From the NCBI GenBank assembly GCA_039105265.1, contig JAPFFF010000016.1, forward strand, positions 62,001 to 126,000: 64,000 bases of DNA. The letters run 5' to 3'. The notes under the pieces are model-generated. The model was not told where the DNA came from. It ran no database searches and saw only the letters and a program-made list of their open reading frames with translations. Source of the DNA: Tritrichomonas musculus. Lineage: Eukaryota > Parabasalia > Tritrichomonadida > Tritrichomonadidae. A program made the translations under genes and the position numbers. Numbering within the stretch: position 1 is the first letter of the stretch; each line of letters begins with the position of its first letter. This document shows positions 51,466 through 62,672 of this stretch, piece after piece.

Positions 51466-54400
51466 TCATTGTTGTTCTTGAACGAGGTAAGTAATCACTT
51501 TTCCACTTTTAATTACAATCTGACCTCTTTCTTTAATCACGAAAGAACCACCATAAATGAGCTCGTAGACGCTTCTAGAAATATGGACCTGCATTGGAAC
51601 ACCGTGGTGTTCCATTTGCTGGGCCATATTAATTGCTGGACCCAAGATCTCGAAAGTTGGTTTTTCAGTTCCCAACACTCCGGCCACAATTGGCCCGCCG
51701 GTGTTGATTCCGACACGAATCTGCAATTCGAGGTTATCTTTTTTATCAAGCTGCCTTATGCATTCAATACTTTCTAGCCCAAATTCGACAATTTCTTTTG
51801 CATGAACGTTCGGCTGATTAAGCTCTGAAAAAATTCCGCCAGCACACATGTAGCAGTCACCGATACACTTAATTTTGGTTGCCGTTGGATGTGTCGCAAG
51901 CTTGTTATCAAGAAGCTTGAACATCTCGTTCAGAGTGTGCATGACCATCGCCGCTGTGTTGGACGCGCACCAAGGCGTGAAAGAGACAATGTCGAGGAAG
52001 AGAATGGTCGCACTTTGGACAGCAAAAGAGATATTTTTCTCTCCCTTTTGAACACGAACAACCATCGAAGGCGGCAGTATAGAAGCTAACAACTTGTCAC
52101 TTTTTGCGCGCTCTTCTTTAATCAACGTGTTATAGACAAATCCGCGCGTAACGTCACGCGTCGTTAGCACGTAGAATTGGCCAAACGTGACGCATGAAAG
52201 TTCTAGATGATTGGTCGATCCAGAGCTTCTTGAATACTTGGCGGGAATTGGATTTGTCACCTCTGAAAGATTGGATGCATTGGTAACAACATGTGACATG
52301 TCATCTGAAAAATAAGAAGACGATAAAAAGTCAGTGATTTTGGTGCCAACTAACGAAGAGCTTTCAACGCTATAAATCCTTTCTGTCGACTTGTTTGCAG
52401 CTATGATAACTAGCTGGTTGTTGGCTGTGATGATGGAGTCAGGGAGACTTGAAACAACTTCAGTAAAGAACCTTTCGTTTCTCGTTGTCGATTCTTTTTC
52501 TTGGATTGTGAAGTGACCATTTAAAACGTCAATTATTTTCTGTGTTTGCATAATTATTTGTGACTGACAATGAAGCAGCAAAGACAAAGCAAACTTCAAC
52601 TTTTTGGTCTCAATTGACAAGAATGCATGAATGACAATTCCCAGTATGAATGCTATTATGACCAAGATAACACAAACGGGCAATGCACTTGGTATTGCTG
52701 CAGCAAGAGTTCTTTCTAACTTAGGCAGAATTGAGCCAAACATCGGATGGAAGAATGACTCATACAAAAGAATCGCACCAATGTACCAAAGATCATCAAA
52801 AACTGGATCTGATGAATTGAGTGCAGTTGCATTACCTAAAACTACAGGTAACGATAGGTTTTGAATTAATCTGGTCAAAAGTATCGTCTGCTGATCTGGT
52901 CCAAAGCACGAATAAACATCCTTGTAAGTGACAGGAATTTCGCTCTCGTTTTTGCATGCAAATCTACCCATCGCATACTCAGTGACTTCCTTGAAATAGG
53001 GATAAGGCGGCTGTCCAGGTTCTTCGCCACCGTATCTTGCATGCTGGTAGAAATAGCAGAAGTAACTGTAGGTAATGGTGAGTCCTTTTAGCATTTCAAC
53101 TGGCTTCTTTGAATAATTGAATGCATTGGCATATTGAGCAGCTGCAATATAGAAGTTTCTCATCATTTCCATCATGTATGCCGTTGATCCAAAGACATAG
53201 TTGAGTTGTGGTCCATTTTCAACTAGTTTGTCAGTGACATTCTTGAACATTTGTGTCAATGTGTACGTCAATAAAGCATCAATCAAAAGAAAAAGAAGAT
53301 TGCAAGTGCCAAAAACATGTCTGTCTGCTGAAATCATTGCTGATGAATCACCGGCTGCTGCAAAGATCTTTAAAATGTTATCTTGTTGCTTTGAAACCTC
53401 AGTATCAACTTCGGTTGATCTTGAACCTTCAGCCGTATCTTTCCTAAGGACACGAAGTGATTCGGCAAGGCCACTTACAACATTCTTCGGTAACGAAGTC
53501 AAGCAAGAATAAATATCTTTCTTGTTTGATTGAACTTTCCTAATTTCAAAGAGAGAAACAAGCCCATAAAAGACAAAGAAGAAACAAATTAAACACACAA
53601 AGACAATCACCATTAATTTGGTCATTTTAGCTTTAAGGACTCTCAAATAATAATCAATACATTCAATCGCATAACTTGCAGCATTATTCAATGCTTCAGT
53701 GTTGACTAGTGGATTCATTACTAGTGGCGACTTCAAAATATCAGGTGTTGTCTCATTAATTGCACTCAGTTTGGACAGTTGGATCGAGTAGTCCATAAGA
53801 CCACTTTGAATTGACATGTTGATTATTGAGTAGTTTCCATAATTGGTGTAAAAACGATACTGAATAACTGCCTTGTAAACTTTATCACAGGCAAATTGTA
53901 GCACGTTATCTTTATTGCCCAAATATCGATACTGTCCAATTGCTTCGAGACACGTTGTCAGCTCCTTGATCAGAAACTTGTATTGGTCTCTTGTGTCCAT
54001 ATGATATCCGAGAGATGTCAATTCAATATCAGTATAATTGGGCTTTATAAAGACCGGATTCTGCTCGTTTGGATAATTCTCAAATAACGAATGGAAAGCG
54101 AAGGCAGGAAGCTGGTTTGCAAGTGTTCTCAAGTAAGACAAATAATACAAAAATTCTAACGGTTTGTCAAGTGAATTAATATACAATTTAGAAGCAGTAA
54201 AAACCGCTATAACCGGCGCTAAAATCAATACAAGGAAGATCAAAATCGAACAAAAAGATACAAAACATAACGATGGAATTCTCAATGAATGAATTTGATC
54301 ACGAATGTTCGAAAGCTGATCATTAACTTGCTCATCTTCAATGTCAACATCGAGTTGAAAAGCAGACTCAGTCTCACCGTTGTTTTGGATTTGGTTGCCT

Positions 54401-56145
54401 TCATTCTTCACAGAAAGAACGGGCGGAAGATTTGGAAAAGCTTCAATTCCGAGGACATTTGTATTGTCAACAGTGGCGGTCAAACCTCTTTGTAATATCT
54501 TTATTTTGTCGAGCCATTCTAAGAATCCTTTCTGGTCTGCTTTTATCTCTTGAAGGAACCTTGCAAAAGAACGCGCAACGAATCTGTTGTTAGGATACTG
54601 AATCAGCACGTGACTGTATTCAGCTTCTGCCTTGTTAACAGCTGAGTAAGCGTTATTAACGGCACTTTCCATTTCATGCGTGTTGCCTTGAATTACAATG
54701 TCCCAGATTTGTCTTAGTTTCCTCTTTGCATGCTGAACTGTTTTTCCAACGTGCTGCAACTTTTTCTTAAGTTGAGTAGTCAAAGAAGACTCTCTTTGAG
54801 TCAAAATATTCCTTCCTTGAGAGATTGTCTGCTTTGCGAAATTTCCTTTCAATTTCTTGGAATCAACGTTGTATATTATGTAGTTCAAAAGACTGTTTTC
54901 TTCGGGATAAATGGCAACAAATTTTCCAAAGGTCGACCAAATAATGCTTGAATCTGGCCACTTTTCAGTGGCTGCTTTGAAAATCGACCAATCTAGACAC
55001 GCAGGGTGCGCAAATTTGTATCCAATGCAGGCAATTCTAATCAGTTCCAATTGGCTCTTGATGCTCATCATTACATCAGTGTCGTCTGCGAAATCATCGA
55101 GAATTCTGAGGCACCTTTTCTCGTAGGAATCAAGGATGGGGAAAGAAGCAATCATCATGACAACAAAAATGGCAATAATAACGAACAAAACCGCCATCGA
55201 TGCTGATTTGTTTAGTGCAGCCATGATGGCAATAATGAAGCACGTAATTCCTCCTGTTACCAATGATGACAAAACGAGTCTGGAATCAAGTGACCGTACA
55301 AATGAACCAGGAATGAATGGTATGTAAGTAGCACCTATCATAAAGAGCCCTGAAAGAACGGTTAGTGCAATGTAAGGCCCTTTTGACAAGTAAGTCGCGA
55401 TACCTAAAAAAGTTGTAATTAAATGCGTAATTCCAATGAGGTAAAATTGAGCAATGCTGGTAGTGGTTAAGAAAGAAGTTGGTCGGAAGAGTAACGTAAT
55501 TGACATAACTTTTGCAAATGAATATCCATAAAATATTGCGAAAACAAAGGTGATAAAAATACAAATAACTGTGTTCCGCGTGCCAGAATACGTTTCCATT
55601 CCCATTAATAATCGAGATAATTCTTGCGAGGCCATTTGAAGGGCAACGGGATGGATAAGATACATGACCGTTCCTTCAAATATTGAAATGATATAAACAA
55701 CAACTTTGGGAAGTTTTGATGTCGTTTTATAAACATAGCCTGAAATTAACATTAACGAAAAATAAAATATTAGTATTAGCCAATATATTATTTGTATAAA
55801 GGTCGCTGCGGCAAATCTGTATTCTACAGGGACAACATGAAAAACTATTGAAATATATGATACTATTTTTTGCTGTATTTCACCTGTCGGCCAAAATCTT
55901 TCTGAAGCCGCGAAAAAAATGGGACCAATCAGTTGGAAAAATCGGAAAAATGTGACTATCGTATGCATCATTAAAAAGTGCGGGGATGTAGTGTCAATAT
56001 ATCCTATTAATAAAAATAAACTATTTCTAATTCGTTTACTGGCTTTTACTTTAATCAATCCTCCATATTTTGTATTACTCGATAAAAAAGAATTTGTCAT
56101 AGGGGCTGTGCCCGTTTGAGAAAACGGCGGAGCTTCGGATTGCAT
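51466..56145 (-). CDS. Multi-pass nucleotidyl (adenylyl/guanylyl) cyclase with PAS domain
   Basis: 1559 residues. About ten membrane helices lie in residues 40-345, followed by a cytosolic helical region to about 620. Further helices near 638, 848, 948 and 1165 enclose two extracellular segments (about 660-835 and 970-1150). A PAS-like domain (SLPDSIITANNQLVIIAANK, about 1210-1285) precedes a class III cyclase domain (1365-1555). Metal ligands D1385 (FLDIVSFT) and D1430 (CIGDCYM) are present; K1426 is the adenine-type base-recognition residue and E1499 occupies the partner position. N1506 is kept, but the transition-state Arg of the N-x3-R motif is Q1510. The family is greatly expanded in trichomonads and would link external signals to cAMP or cGMP. 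The frame is intact; a single cyclase domain implies homodimerisation. Confidence 0.9.
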   Translation of the reverse strand: MQSEAPPFSQTGTAPMTNSFLSSNTKYGGLIKVKASKRIRNSLFLLIGYIDTTSPHFLMMHTIVTFFRFFQLIGPIFFAASERFWPTGEIQQKIVSYISIVFHVVPVEYRFAAATFIQIIYWLILIFYFSLMLISGYVYKTTSKLPKVVVYIISIFEGTVMYLIHPVALQMASQELSRLLMGMETYSGTRNTVICIFITFVFAIFYGYSFAKVMSITLLFRPTSFLTTTSIAQFYLIGITHLITTFLGIATYLSKGPYIALTVLSGLFMIGATYIPFIPGSFVRSLDSRLVLSSLVTGGITCFIIAIMAALNKSASMAVLFVIIAIFVVMMIASFPILDSYEKRCLRILDDFADDTDVMMSIKSQLELIRIACIGYKFAHPACLDWSIFKAATEKWPDSSIIWSTFGKFVAIYPEENSLLNYIIYNVDSKKLKGNFAKQTISQGRNILTQRESSLTTQLKKKLQHVGKTVQHAKRKLRQIWDIVIQGNTHEMESAVNNAYSAVNKAEAEYSHVLIQYPNNRFVARSFARFLQEIKADQKGFLEWLDKIKILQRGLTATVDNTNVLGIEAFPNLPPVLSVKNEGNQIQNNGETESAFQLDVDIEDEQVNDQLSNIRDQIHSLRIPSLCFVSFCSILIFLVLILAPVIAVFTASKLYINSLDKPLEFLYYLSYLRTLANQLPAFAFHSLFENYPNEQNPVFIKPNYTDIELTSLGYHMDTRDQYKFLIKELTTCLEAIGQYRYLGNKDNVLQFACDKVYKAVIQYRFYTNYGNYSIINMSIQSGLMDYSIQLSKLSAINETTPDILKSPLVMNPLVNTEALNNAASYAIECIDYYLRVLKAKMTKLMVIVFVCLICFFFVFYGLVSLFEIRKVQSNKKDIYSCLTSLPKNVVSGLAESLRVLRKDTAEGSRSTEVDTEVSKQQDNILKIFAAAGDSSAMISADRHVFGTCNLLFLLIDALLTYTLTQMFKNVTDKLVENGPQLNYVFGSTAYMMEMMRNFYIAAAQYANAFNYSKKPVEMLKGLTITYSYFCYFYQHARYGGEEPGQPPYPYFKEVTEYAMGRFACKNESEIPVTYKDVYSCFGPDQQTILLTRLIQNLSLPVVLGNATALNSSDPVFDDLWYIGAILLYESFFHPMFGSILPKLERTLAAAIPSALPVCVILVIIAFILGIVIHAFLSIETKKLKFALSLLLHCQSQIIMQTQKIIDVLNGHFTIQEKESTTRNERFFTEVVSSLPDSIITANNQLVIIAANKSTERIYSVESSSLVGTKITDFLSSSYFSDDMSHVVTNASNLSEVTNPIPAKYSRSSGSTNHLELSCVTFGQFYVLTTRDVTRGFVYNTLIKEERAKSDKLLASILPPSMVVRVQKGEKNISFAVQSATILFLDIVSFTPWCASNTAAMVMHTLNEMFKLLDNKLATHPTATKIKCIGDCYMCAGGIFSELNQPNVHAKEIVEFGLESIECIRQLDKKDNLELQIRVGINTGGPIVAGVLGTEKPTFEILGPAINMAQQMEHHGVPMQVHISRSVYELIYGGSFVIKERGQIVIKSGKVITYLVQEQQ

Positions 56146-57964
56146 TTGTTAAAATTTTCACAATTAATTTGATTTCATAAGATTTTTTGTGTTTTTTTGC
56201 ATAATCTTATTTTTTATATTAATAATTATACTTAGTATTTCTATTAATAAATATAGTAGTCATAATTTTAAATTTTTAAATAAGAAACTTCAAGATATTT
56301 CATAAATAATTTTTGAAAGATTCACAAAATCGCAGGTAGTTATAAAAATTCTGAGTTGCATTTAAATTCTGTTATAAAAAAAATCCGTTTATTAATTCGA
56401 GTGTTTCTTTTTTTGTTTAAAACTTATGGGTAATAAAAATTATGGACAAAATACAATTGGATATAATGTAATTGAAAACATAATCAAAATCCAGATCATT
56501 CAAATTTAAAAAGATATGAAATTAAAAAATAGAAAAAGTTTAACAAATAATCATTTTCATTCAAATTTAAGATAAACCGTAATTTTGAAAACACATATTT
56601 TCTGAATAATAACGTGTTTTTGGAAACCAAAAACAAACGTATATTATTATTTATAACGAATAATGCTACATTTTTCAAAAATTATTTAAATAATACTTAT
56701 ATATTACCATTTAAACCTAAATTATATAGTTATAATCATTTTAAATAATAAGATATCTATGCTTATTTATTTCTCTGAAAAGTTTTATTATTAAAAAGTT
56801 TATCTCTTATGAAAATTAATAATTAATACATTGTGACCTTTTAGGATTAAAAATATGTATTTAATTGTATTTTTAAAAAGAAAAAATGTCGATTAATGTA
56901 AATTTCAAAACCATATATATTGAAAATATTGAATACAAATCCGATCATGATTCAAATGTATTGTTTTTTATTATTTGCTCTATCTCAATAAAATCAAATG
57001 AAAATGCATTTACGATTTATTACTAATTATTTTTATAAAATATAAATTTTATATTCTGGCATTATTAAATATTTAGCGATGAAAAGTTAAATTATTACGT
57101 GATAATTAAAGATATCTTTAATTATTACTATTTTAATTCTTAAATAACCTTTTAACTTTATAGGAAGATATAAATATACTGATATATTAATTTATTTTTA
57201 ATGCAAAATTTTGGCCCAACTTGGCCCAAGTTAGCCCATATTTAATTGCCAAATATCCTCTGAATTATTCAAAAATTGTGGTCCAAATTTTTATATATGT
57301 TTTTTATTGTTTTATTTATTTAAATATTATTTATGACCATTATATATATTAAAAATAGGTTAGTTTATTAAATATTAAAAAATTTTAGGAAGATATATTT
57401 ATTTTTTGGATATTCAATATTTCTGCTGAAAACGATAAAAATACTATCAAATTATCTATCATTAAATATAGTTTTATCGCATTCAATTTATTAAATTGGG
57501 AGAAAAAATACTTTTAAAAAGATATAAAACGATAATTATATTAATATATTTATATATTAAAAAAATATATGTGATATTTATTGATTATTTTTAGCCCACT
57601 TCATTTGCGCCCATATTACCATTTTAAAAAAAATATATATGTGATATTTATTACTAAACCCATCTTGGCACATGATTTTTTAAAAAAATTATTTTGGGCA
57701 TATTTGACCACCCTACTTTAAAATTTTTATTTCCTCTCAATTTTCAAATTTTTATTACAGCTTCATTTTTTGGACCAATAAGGTGCTTTCAATTGACCTA
57801 TACCATTTCAATAGACCGTAGCTCTAAATTTTATTTTTATTATTTTTCATACAATTTAATTATTTTATTTAATATTTGATGATAAATTATATAAAAATTA
57901 TTATTTTACATTATAATTTTTGTTAATTATTATTTGCTTTACTTTTTTGATTTGGAGATATTTG
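56146..57964. other. Long AT-rich intergenic region
   Basis: No gene. Around 57210-57250 there are repeated TTGGCCCAA, CTTGGCCCAAG and TTAGCCCA strings. A direct repeat (aaaaatatatgtgatattta) lies at about 57563 and 57630. Probably a decayed repeat element; edges unclear. Confidence 0.45.
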
Positions 57965-58074
57965 TAAAGTGTTTCCAAAAAAGATAATCCACCTCTTATA
58001 AAAAGTTTAACTTTTTGAAAACATTTCAATGAAAACTCGTTGCTAAGTGGATTATCGTTTTTGAAACCACTTTA
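57965..58074. mobile_element. 110-bp TA-flanked MITE
   Basis: TAAAGTGTTTCC ... GATAATCCAC on the left and GTGGATTATC ... GAAACCACTTTA on the right form an inverted repeat of about 27 nt with one gap and one or two mismatches, within TA flanks. Foldback structure without coding capacity. Confidence 0.7.
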
Positions 58075-58815
58075 AAATAGTGAAAAATAAAAAAACTCTG
58101 ATCGAAATATATCTGAACATATTTGGTTTTCTTTTTTTAAAAAACGATCAAATCATGGCCAATTTATGCTAAATTGACCTTGTTCAGGGTTATAAGTTAA
58201 AAGTTGGTACATTTTTTTGAGAGAAAAACGATCAAAATTTTCAAAATTCTTTTCTTTGCTTAAAATTTTATACATACTAAAGAAGTGAAAGCAAAAAAGA
58301 GTATAATGACATAATTTTTTTAATAAATAGTTTATTATATTAAGCTCTCTTTGTTTTTTTGGTATAAAAATGTATTTTGGACCAAATAATCTATGAAAGT
58401 GATTTAATGATGCGCGCAATCTAGTGTTTTAATTGATTAATTGGCAATATAAGCATTTGCGTTTCATTTGATTCATCTTTTTGAACAAGATATTTAAAAA
58501 ATATTTTACATTTGCAATAAACTTAATTAACTTAGTAATTATATAAACAAGCCAGTGCTTCTAATATTTTAGGCAAATAATAAATACTTGCTCAAATACA
58601 AATCTTTCGAAAATGATTCTTTTTTTATAAAATTTTATATTTATTATTAGAATATTAATTTGTATTCAAATTTTTGAATACTTTTATAAAAAAGTGTTAC
58701 CACTTTAAATTACTCTGCCACTTTTTATATAAACGACTTTATTTGAAATAAGTTTTTGATAAGATTTTTTGAATATCAATTCAAAAATCACAGTCTAAAC
58801 GTTTTAATAAATCAA
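58075..58815. other. Intergenic region with possible gene scrap
   Basis: A minus-strand frame at 58153-58419 ends YNPEQGQFSINW, resembling VPEQGPFSMNW of the broken chromatin gene at 8.6 kb, with a shared 13-14-nt DNA match. The rest of the frame has no match. Otherwise AT-rich leader of the lipase gene. Confidence 0.35.
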
Positions 58816-60831
58816 ATGGGGAAAGAATTAGTAAATATTATTAAAATAGTATTAGGCGCAGCTATCATTGTTTTCTTTATTGGATGGGGCCTTGGAATGC
58901 TCATTCCATCATGGGTTGAAGCAGTTAAATCAAAGCCAAAAGGAAGTGCTTATGGTTACGAAGTAGACTATGGTTCTACAGTGATGCATTTTATAATGAT
59001 GGCAGCTGCAATCGCATTAGGAATTGCAATTTTAATTCCTGGAAATGATCTATCTGATTCTACATATATTTGGTTTTTTGTCGGCTTCTTCGGCATATCA
59101 TGGCTGATTTACATTATTGTATTTTTCACATCCACTCAATTTCAAGTTATCAATAACTTTGATAGTGTTTTCAATCATGTTTATTCATATTCGGAATTTG
59201 AAGAGCTCTGGAGTTCTTGGAATTCGTTAAACCCACAAATAGAACTTCGAATCAATTCAGCAAATGATACACATGGATGCCAATCTGAATTATTTCAATA
59301 CTTATCAATCTCATCAACCAATATCAATGAAAAACCTAATAAGCTAAATTTCGGTGATTATTTACAAGGAAAAAAAGGAATAGCTCTAGTTTACTTAAAA
59401 AGCATTATAAATTTCACTGTAGAGAGCGAAACCAAAATTTCAAGATTTAATTCTCAAGTTCAAAAATGTCCTCAATTAAACAATTTAAAAACCGTTGTAA
59501 ATCGTTTAGATACCATTCCAACGTTAATGTCTTCAATTTTAGTGAGTAAAAATGGTGATGTTCCCAAAAAATTCCAGAAAAAATACGTCATTCTCGAAGG
59601 GATTTTTTGGGCAGGTGCAAGACTAGGCTTTGATTTAAGTGCTTTACCAATTGTTAATGATGAAATGAAAAAAATTGATGTTACATTAGGAAATAATTTT
59701 CCGTCCACATTTAATTGCAATCAATTAAAAATGAGTTGTTGGCCTATATATTTTGCATCAGAGTGTGCAATTAAATCATCTTTGACCAAAAAACAACCAA
59801 AAAGTAAGAAGATTAGAAAAGATAATAGCCTTTTTAGAGAACGATTAAGTCGAGCTTATTATTTATCAGATGGTACCTATAGTAATTTTTCTACCTTTGA
59901 GCAACCATATGACAAAAAAAGTTATACATGGGCAACGCCATTAGTGGAGGAATGGATTCTGCATTCAACAGTGAATGGTTTTGCAAGACCTCCTTTTCAT
60001 GTTGGACGCTATAAAAATGAAATTTGGATTGCTGTCCGAGGTTCTCATTCATTAAATGACTGGGTTACTGATGCAACAGCTATTACAAAACGTATGGTGA
60101 GTGGAAGCTATCATAGAGGATTTTATACTGCTGGCGTAAATATTTGGCCATCATTATTTGATATTTTTAAAAAATATGAAAAAGGTGATTATGAATTCAT
60201 ATTCACTGGTCATTCTTATGGTGGAGCTGTTGCAAATGTTTTACATCGTTTGGCGGTTTTATGTTTCCCTGATATGAAAGATAGAATGTATGGTTTTACG
60301 TTTGGGGCTCCACCTGCAATGGGAGAAACAACTGCATATGACATTTCTCCTCATACCTATTCTTTCATTAATGGAAATGATCCAGTTCCTTGCTTATCAA
60401 GTGGTAACATTGCAAAATTTGGTTTCAATTCTTTATTGGCAATGATTACACTTGATGAATTCGAAAGCATAGCAAAAACAATCAGTGTAAGTTTTGCTGG
60501 AGTTTTTAATAATATTCATACCTTGTTTTACCAAAATGATCTAATTGATAGGCCTTTGGGTAACGTTTATCATATGTCATGGAAACCTTGGAAAAAGTTA
60601 AGCAGTTCAAAATTAGAAATGTCAAAGAAAATTGATTACAATAAAATTGCAAGAATTCATCTTGTTTTTACTCACCATAAAATTAAACAATATGGGAAAA
60701 AATTTATGTCATATAAAGATGGCGTTATGAGTCCTTCTGTTTTCGATAAAAACGTTAAAATCACTCCTTTACATTACGAAAAGAAAAATGAAACATTATT
60801 AGAATTAATGAATTTGGAATATAATTTTTAA
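58816..60831 (+). CDS. Membrane class 3 lipase, diacylglycerol-lipase-like
   Basis: 671 residues from ATG 58816; an upstream in-frame stretch lacks ATG. Three N-terminal membrane helices lie at residues about 9-31, 54-75 and 82-106, and the catalytic alpha/beta-hydrolase domain is C-terminal. Seen are WIAVRGSHSLNDWVTD (oxyanion region), the nucleophile S467 in GHSYGG, the acid D522 in NGNDPVP and the likely His H586 in GNVYHM. The order (membrane anchor, then lipase 3 domain with a C-terminal G-x-x-x-H-M) matches animal sn-1-specific diacylglycerol lipases, which make 2-arachidonoylglycerol. Substrate here is inferred only. In a trichomonad it could remodel membrane lipids or release signalling lipids. 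The frame is intact. Confidence 0.85.
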   Translation: MGKELVNIIKIVLGAAIIVFFIGWGLGMLIPSWVEAVKSKPKGSAYGYEVDYGSTVMHFIMMAAAIALGIAILIPGNDLSDSTYIWFFVGFFGISWLIYIIVFFTSTQFQVINNFDSVFNHVYSYSEFEELWSSWNSLNPQIELRINSANDTHGCQSELFQYLSISSTNINEKPNKLNFGDYLQGKKGIALVYLKSIINFTVESETKISRFNSQVQKCPQLNNLKTVVNRLDTIPTLMSSILVSKNGDVPKKFQKKYVILEGIFWAGARLGFDLSALPIVNDEMKKIDVTLGNNFPSTFNCNQLKMSCWPIYFASECAIKSSLTKKQPKSKKIRKDNSLFRERLSRAYYLSDGTYSNFSTFEQPYDKKSYTWATPLVEEWILHSTVNGFARPPFHVGRYKNEIWIAVRGSHSLNDWVTDATAITKRMVSGSYHRGFYTAGVNIWPSLFDIFKKYEKGDYEFIFTGHSYGGAVANVLHRLAVLCFPDMKDRMYGFTFGAPPAMGETTAYDISPHTYSFINGNDPVPCLSSGNIAKFGFNSLLAMITLDEFESIAKTISVSFAGVFNNIHTLFYQNDLIDRPLGNVYHMSWKPWKKLSSSKLEMSKKIDYNKIARIHLVFTHHKIKQYGKKFMSYKDGVMSPSVFDKNVKITPLHYEKKNETLLELMNLEYNF

Positions 60832-60864
60832 TAAATTTGGTATCTGAACTTAAATAATTATATT

Positions 60865-60900
<36 letters not shown>

Positions 60901-61121
60901 TGTTTTTTTCAAAGCTTTTTGAAATAACATTCAAATTTTTCAATTGAAAAACAAGACATAACTCAAATGGATTATTTATTAAAAATAGAAATATTTAGGT
61001 TTGTATTTAACATGTTATATATAAAAAATATAGAAATATTAATGGATATACAAAAAAATAATTGTGATACTTTGAAAATCATAAAAAATAATTGAAAATT
61101 ATATTTTATAATAAATATATA
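60832..61121. other. Convergent 3' spacer with long T run
   Basis: T33 at about 60867-60899; AT-rich otherwise. Nothing else seen. Confidence 0.5.
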
Positions 61122-62630
61122 TTAAAAATCTTGTGGAATTTCTAAATTAAGATCGTCTTCACAGTCGATTTGAATTTCAATTTCTTTATAGGATTCTTTT
61201 TCTGACATTACATAAATTGTAGAATTAGCATTCATTTCGTCCTCATCATTTATATCTTCTTCATGAACAATTTCATCCATTTTTATCTCATAATAATCAT
61301 CAATGAAAGATGCCGCATTTTCCATTTCGTTTTTCATATTTGATATTATTTTCATGTAAACTTTAGGAATCATATTCAAAGGACATGCATCTCTATTATT
61401 TTTGATTATTTCAAGTATAGTAGATTTAAGAAATAAAACAAAAGAGTTTTTCAAAACAATGCACTGCATTTTGTTAATAATGGTAGTATTTTCTAATAAT
61501 GTTTTTCTTATACTATTCTTTCTTTCGAGAACTTTAGGTTCATTATCAAGATTAATGTCTAAAAAATCTATTATTTCATTGACATCGCTTTTATTAGGCA
61601 TTTTTTTATATGCTTTCATTGGAGTTATTAAATCTTGTTTAGTTTCTATTGGAATTGAGAAAACTTCCTCTTCTTTGCTGTCTTCAGTTTTCAGTGTATA
61701 AGAATCACTTTTATTATAATTAATATCTTCTGACTTATTCTTTTGGTATGAATAATTCGTATTTTTATTATTGAAATCATCTTTTTTCTTATCTGATTTT
61801 TTATTTTGTGAAGATAATTGCGACTTTTCATATTCTTTTTGATATAAAACAATTTTATCTTTTAAAGACATACATTCTGGCTGTTTAATTAAACTTTTAT
61901 CTTCACCGAATATATTTTTCTGATACGAATTATTTTGAACTATTTTTGGAGATTGTATATCTTTGGTTTTTTGTTGTTCTCCTGATGCCAAATTTGGTAT
62001 ATTCCGTTTTGCAGGAAAATAATTATTATCTGTTTGTTTATCATTTATTCCATTTTGAAATAATATTGCTCTTTCTAATACAGTGTTATGTTTGGGACTC
62101 GAATTATTTAATGCTACATTTGATTTTTCATTAGAATTTTGATTTTTATATGAAGAATTTTGTGTTTTTGATGGTGACGAATCCAATTGATTGGTATAAG
62201 AACATTTCTTTTGCTTCTGCGGTAAAGAAAAACTTGTTCTTTGCTCAGTTTCTTGTACTTTATCATTTTTATTATTAAATCCATTCTGAAACTCATTTGC
62301 CTTTTCCACAATTGTTTTTGTATTTCTTTGCTGCCATTCATAAGCAGGTTTTTCAAAATAGGCTTGATTGTTGAAACTTACTGGTGATATTTGCTTTTTT
62401 TCTGGAATTGATGAAGAATTATTTTGGATTTTTTGGATTTTATCTTTGATAGAAATTGGCTTTTGCTGTTCAGATGAAACAACACTTTTTTTATTAAAAC
62501 TTGAGTCATTTTGATTTAATGTTGCTGGACTTTGATTATTACACATATTTTGAAACATTGCTAACTTTTCTGAAAATGATACATGATTTTCATTATCTTC
62601 CGATGATTTTATGCCTTTTGGAGTAGACAT
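61122..62630 (-). CDS. Low-complexity protein with repeated E-K-x3-FQN motifs
   Basis: 502 residues from MSTPKGIKS at 62630; I rejected an upstream start because it lies across a poly-A tract encoding Phe residues. A short helical motif recurs in a disordered N/Q/S/K background: FSEKLAMFQNMCNN, IKDKIQKIQNNS, IVEKANEFQNGFNN, VLERAILFQNGIND, LKDKIVLYQKEY. The spacing of 40-60 residues and consensus (V/I)xEKaxxFQN look like a linear binding motif present in five copies. A folded helical region follows (about 365-470, e.g. VNEIIDFLDINLDNEP, IINKMQCIVLKNSFVLFL), then an acidic tail. Function unknown; actin- or scaffold-binding motifs of similar length exist in other lineages, but no match is claimed. 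Confidence 0.65.
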   Translation of the reverse strand: MSTPKGIKSSEDNENHVSFSEKLAMFQNMCNNQSPATLNQNDSSFNKKSVVSSEQQKPISIKDKIQKIQNNSSSIPEKKQISPVSFNNQAYFEKPAYEWQQRNTKTIVEKANEFQNGFNNKNDKVQETEQRTSFSLPQKQKKCSYTNQLDSSPSKTQNSSYKNQNSNEKSNVALNNSSPKHNTVLERAILFQNGINDKQTDNNYFPAKRNIPNLASGEQQKTKDIQSPKIVQNNSYQKNIFGEDKSLIKQPECMSLKDKIVLYQKEYEKSQLSSQNKKSDKKKDDFNNKNTNYSYQKNKSEDINYNKSDSYTLKTEDSKEEEVFSIPIETKQDLITPMKAYKKMPNKSDVNEIIDFLDINLDNEPKVLERKNSIRKTLLENTTIINKMQCIVLKNSFVLFLKSTILEIIKNNRDACPLNMIPKVYMKIISNMKNEMENAASFIDDYYEIKMDEIVHEEDINDEDEMNANSTIYVMSEKESYKEIEIQIDCEDDLNLEIPQDF

Positions 62631-62636
62631 ATTGTT

Positions 62637-62672
<36 letters not shown>

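Noticed and set aside
58153-58419. 88-codon minus-strand frame ending in NPEQGQFSINW as a gene
   Set aside because: Only a dozen residues resemble the 8.6-kb chromatin remnant and the rest is featureless; kept as a possible scrap only.
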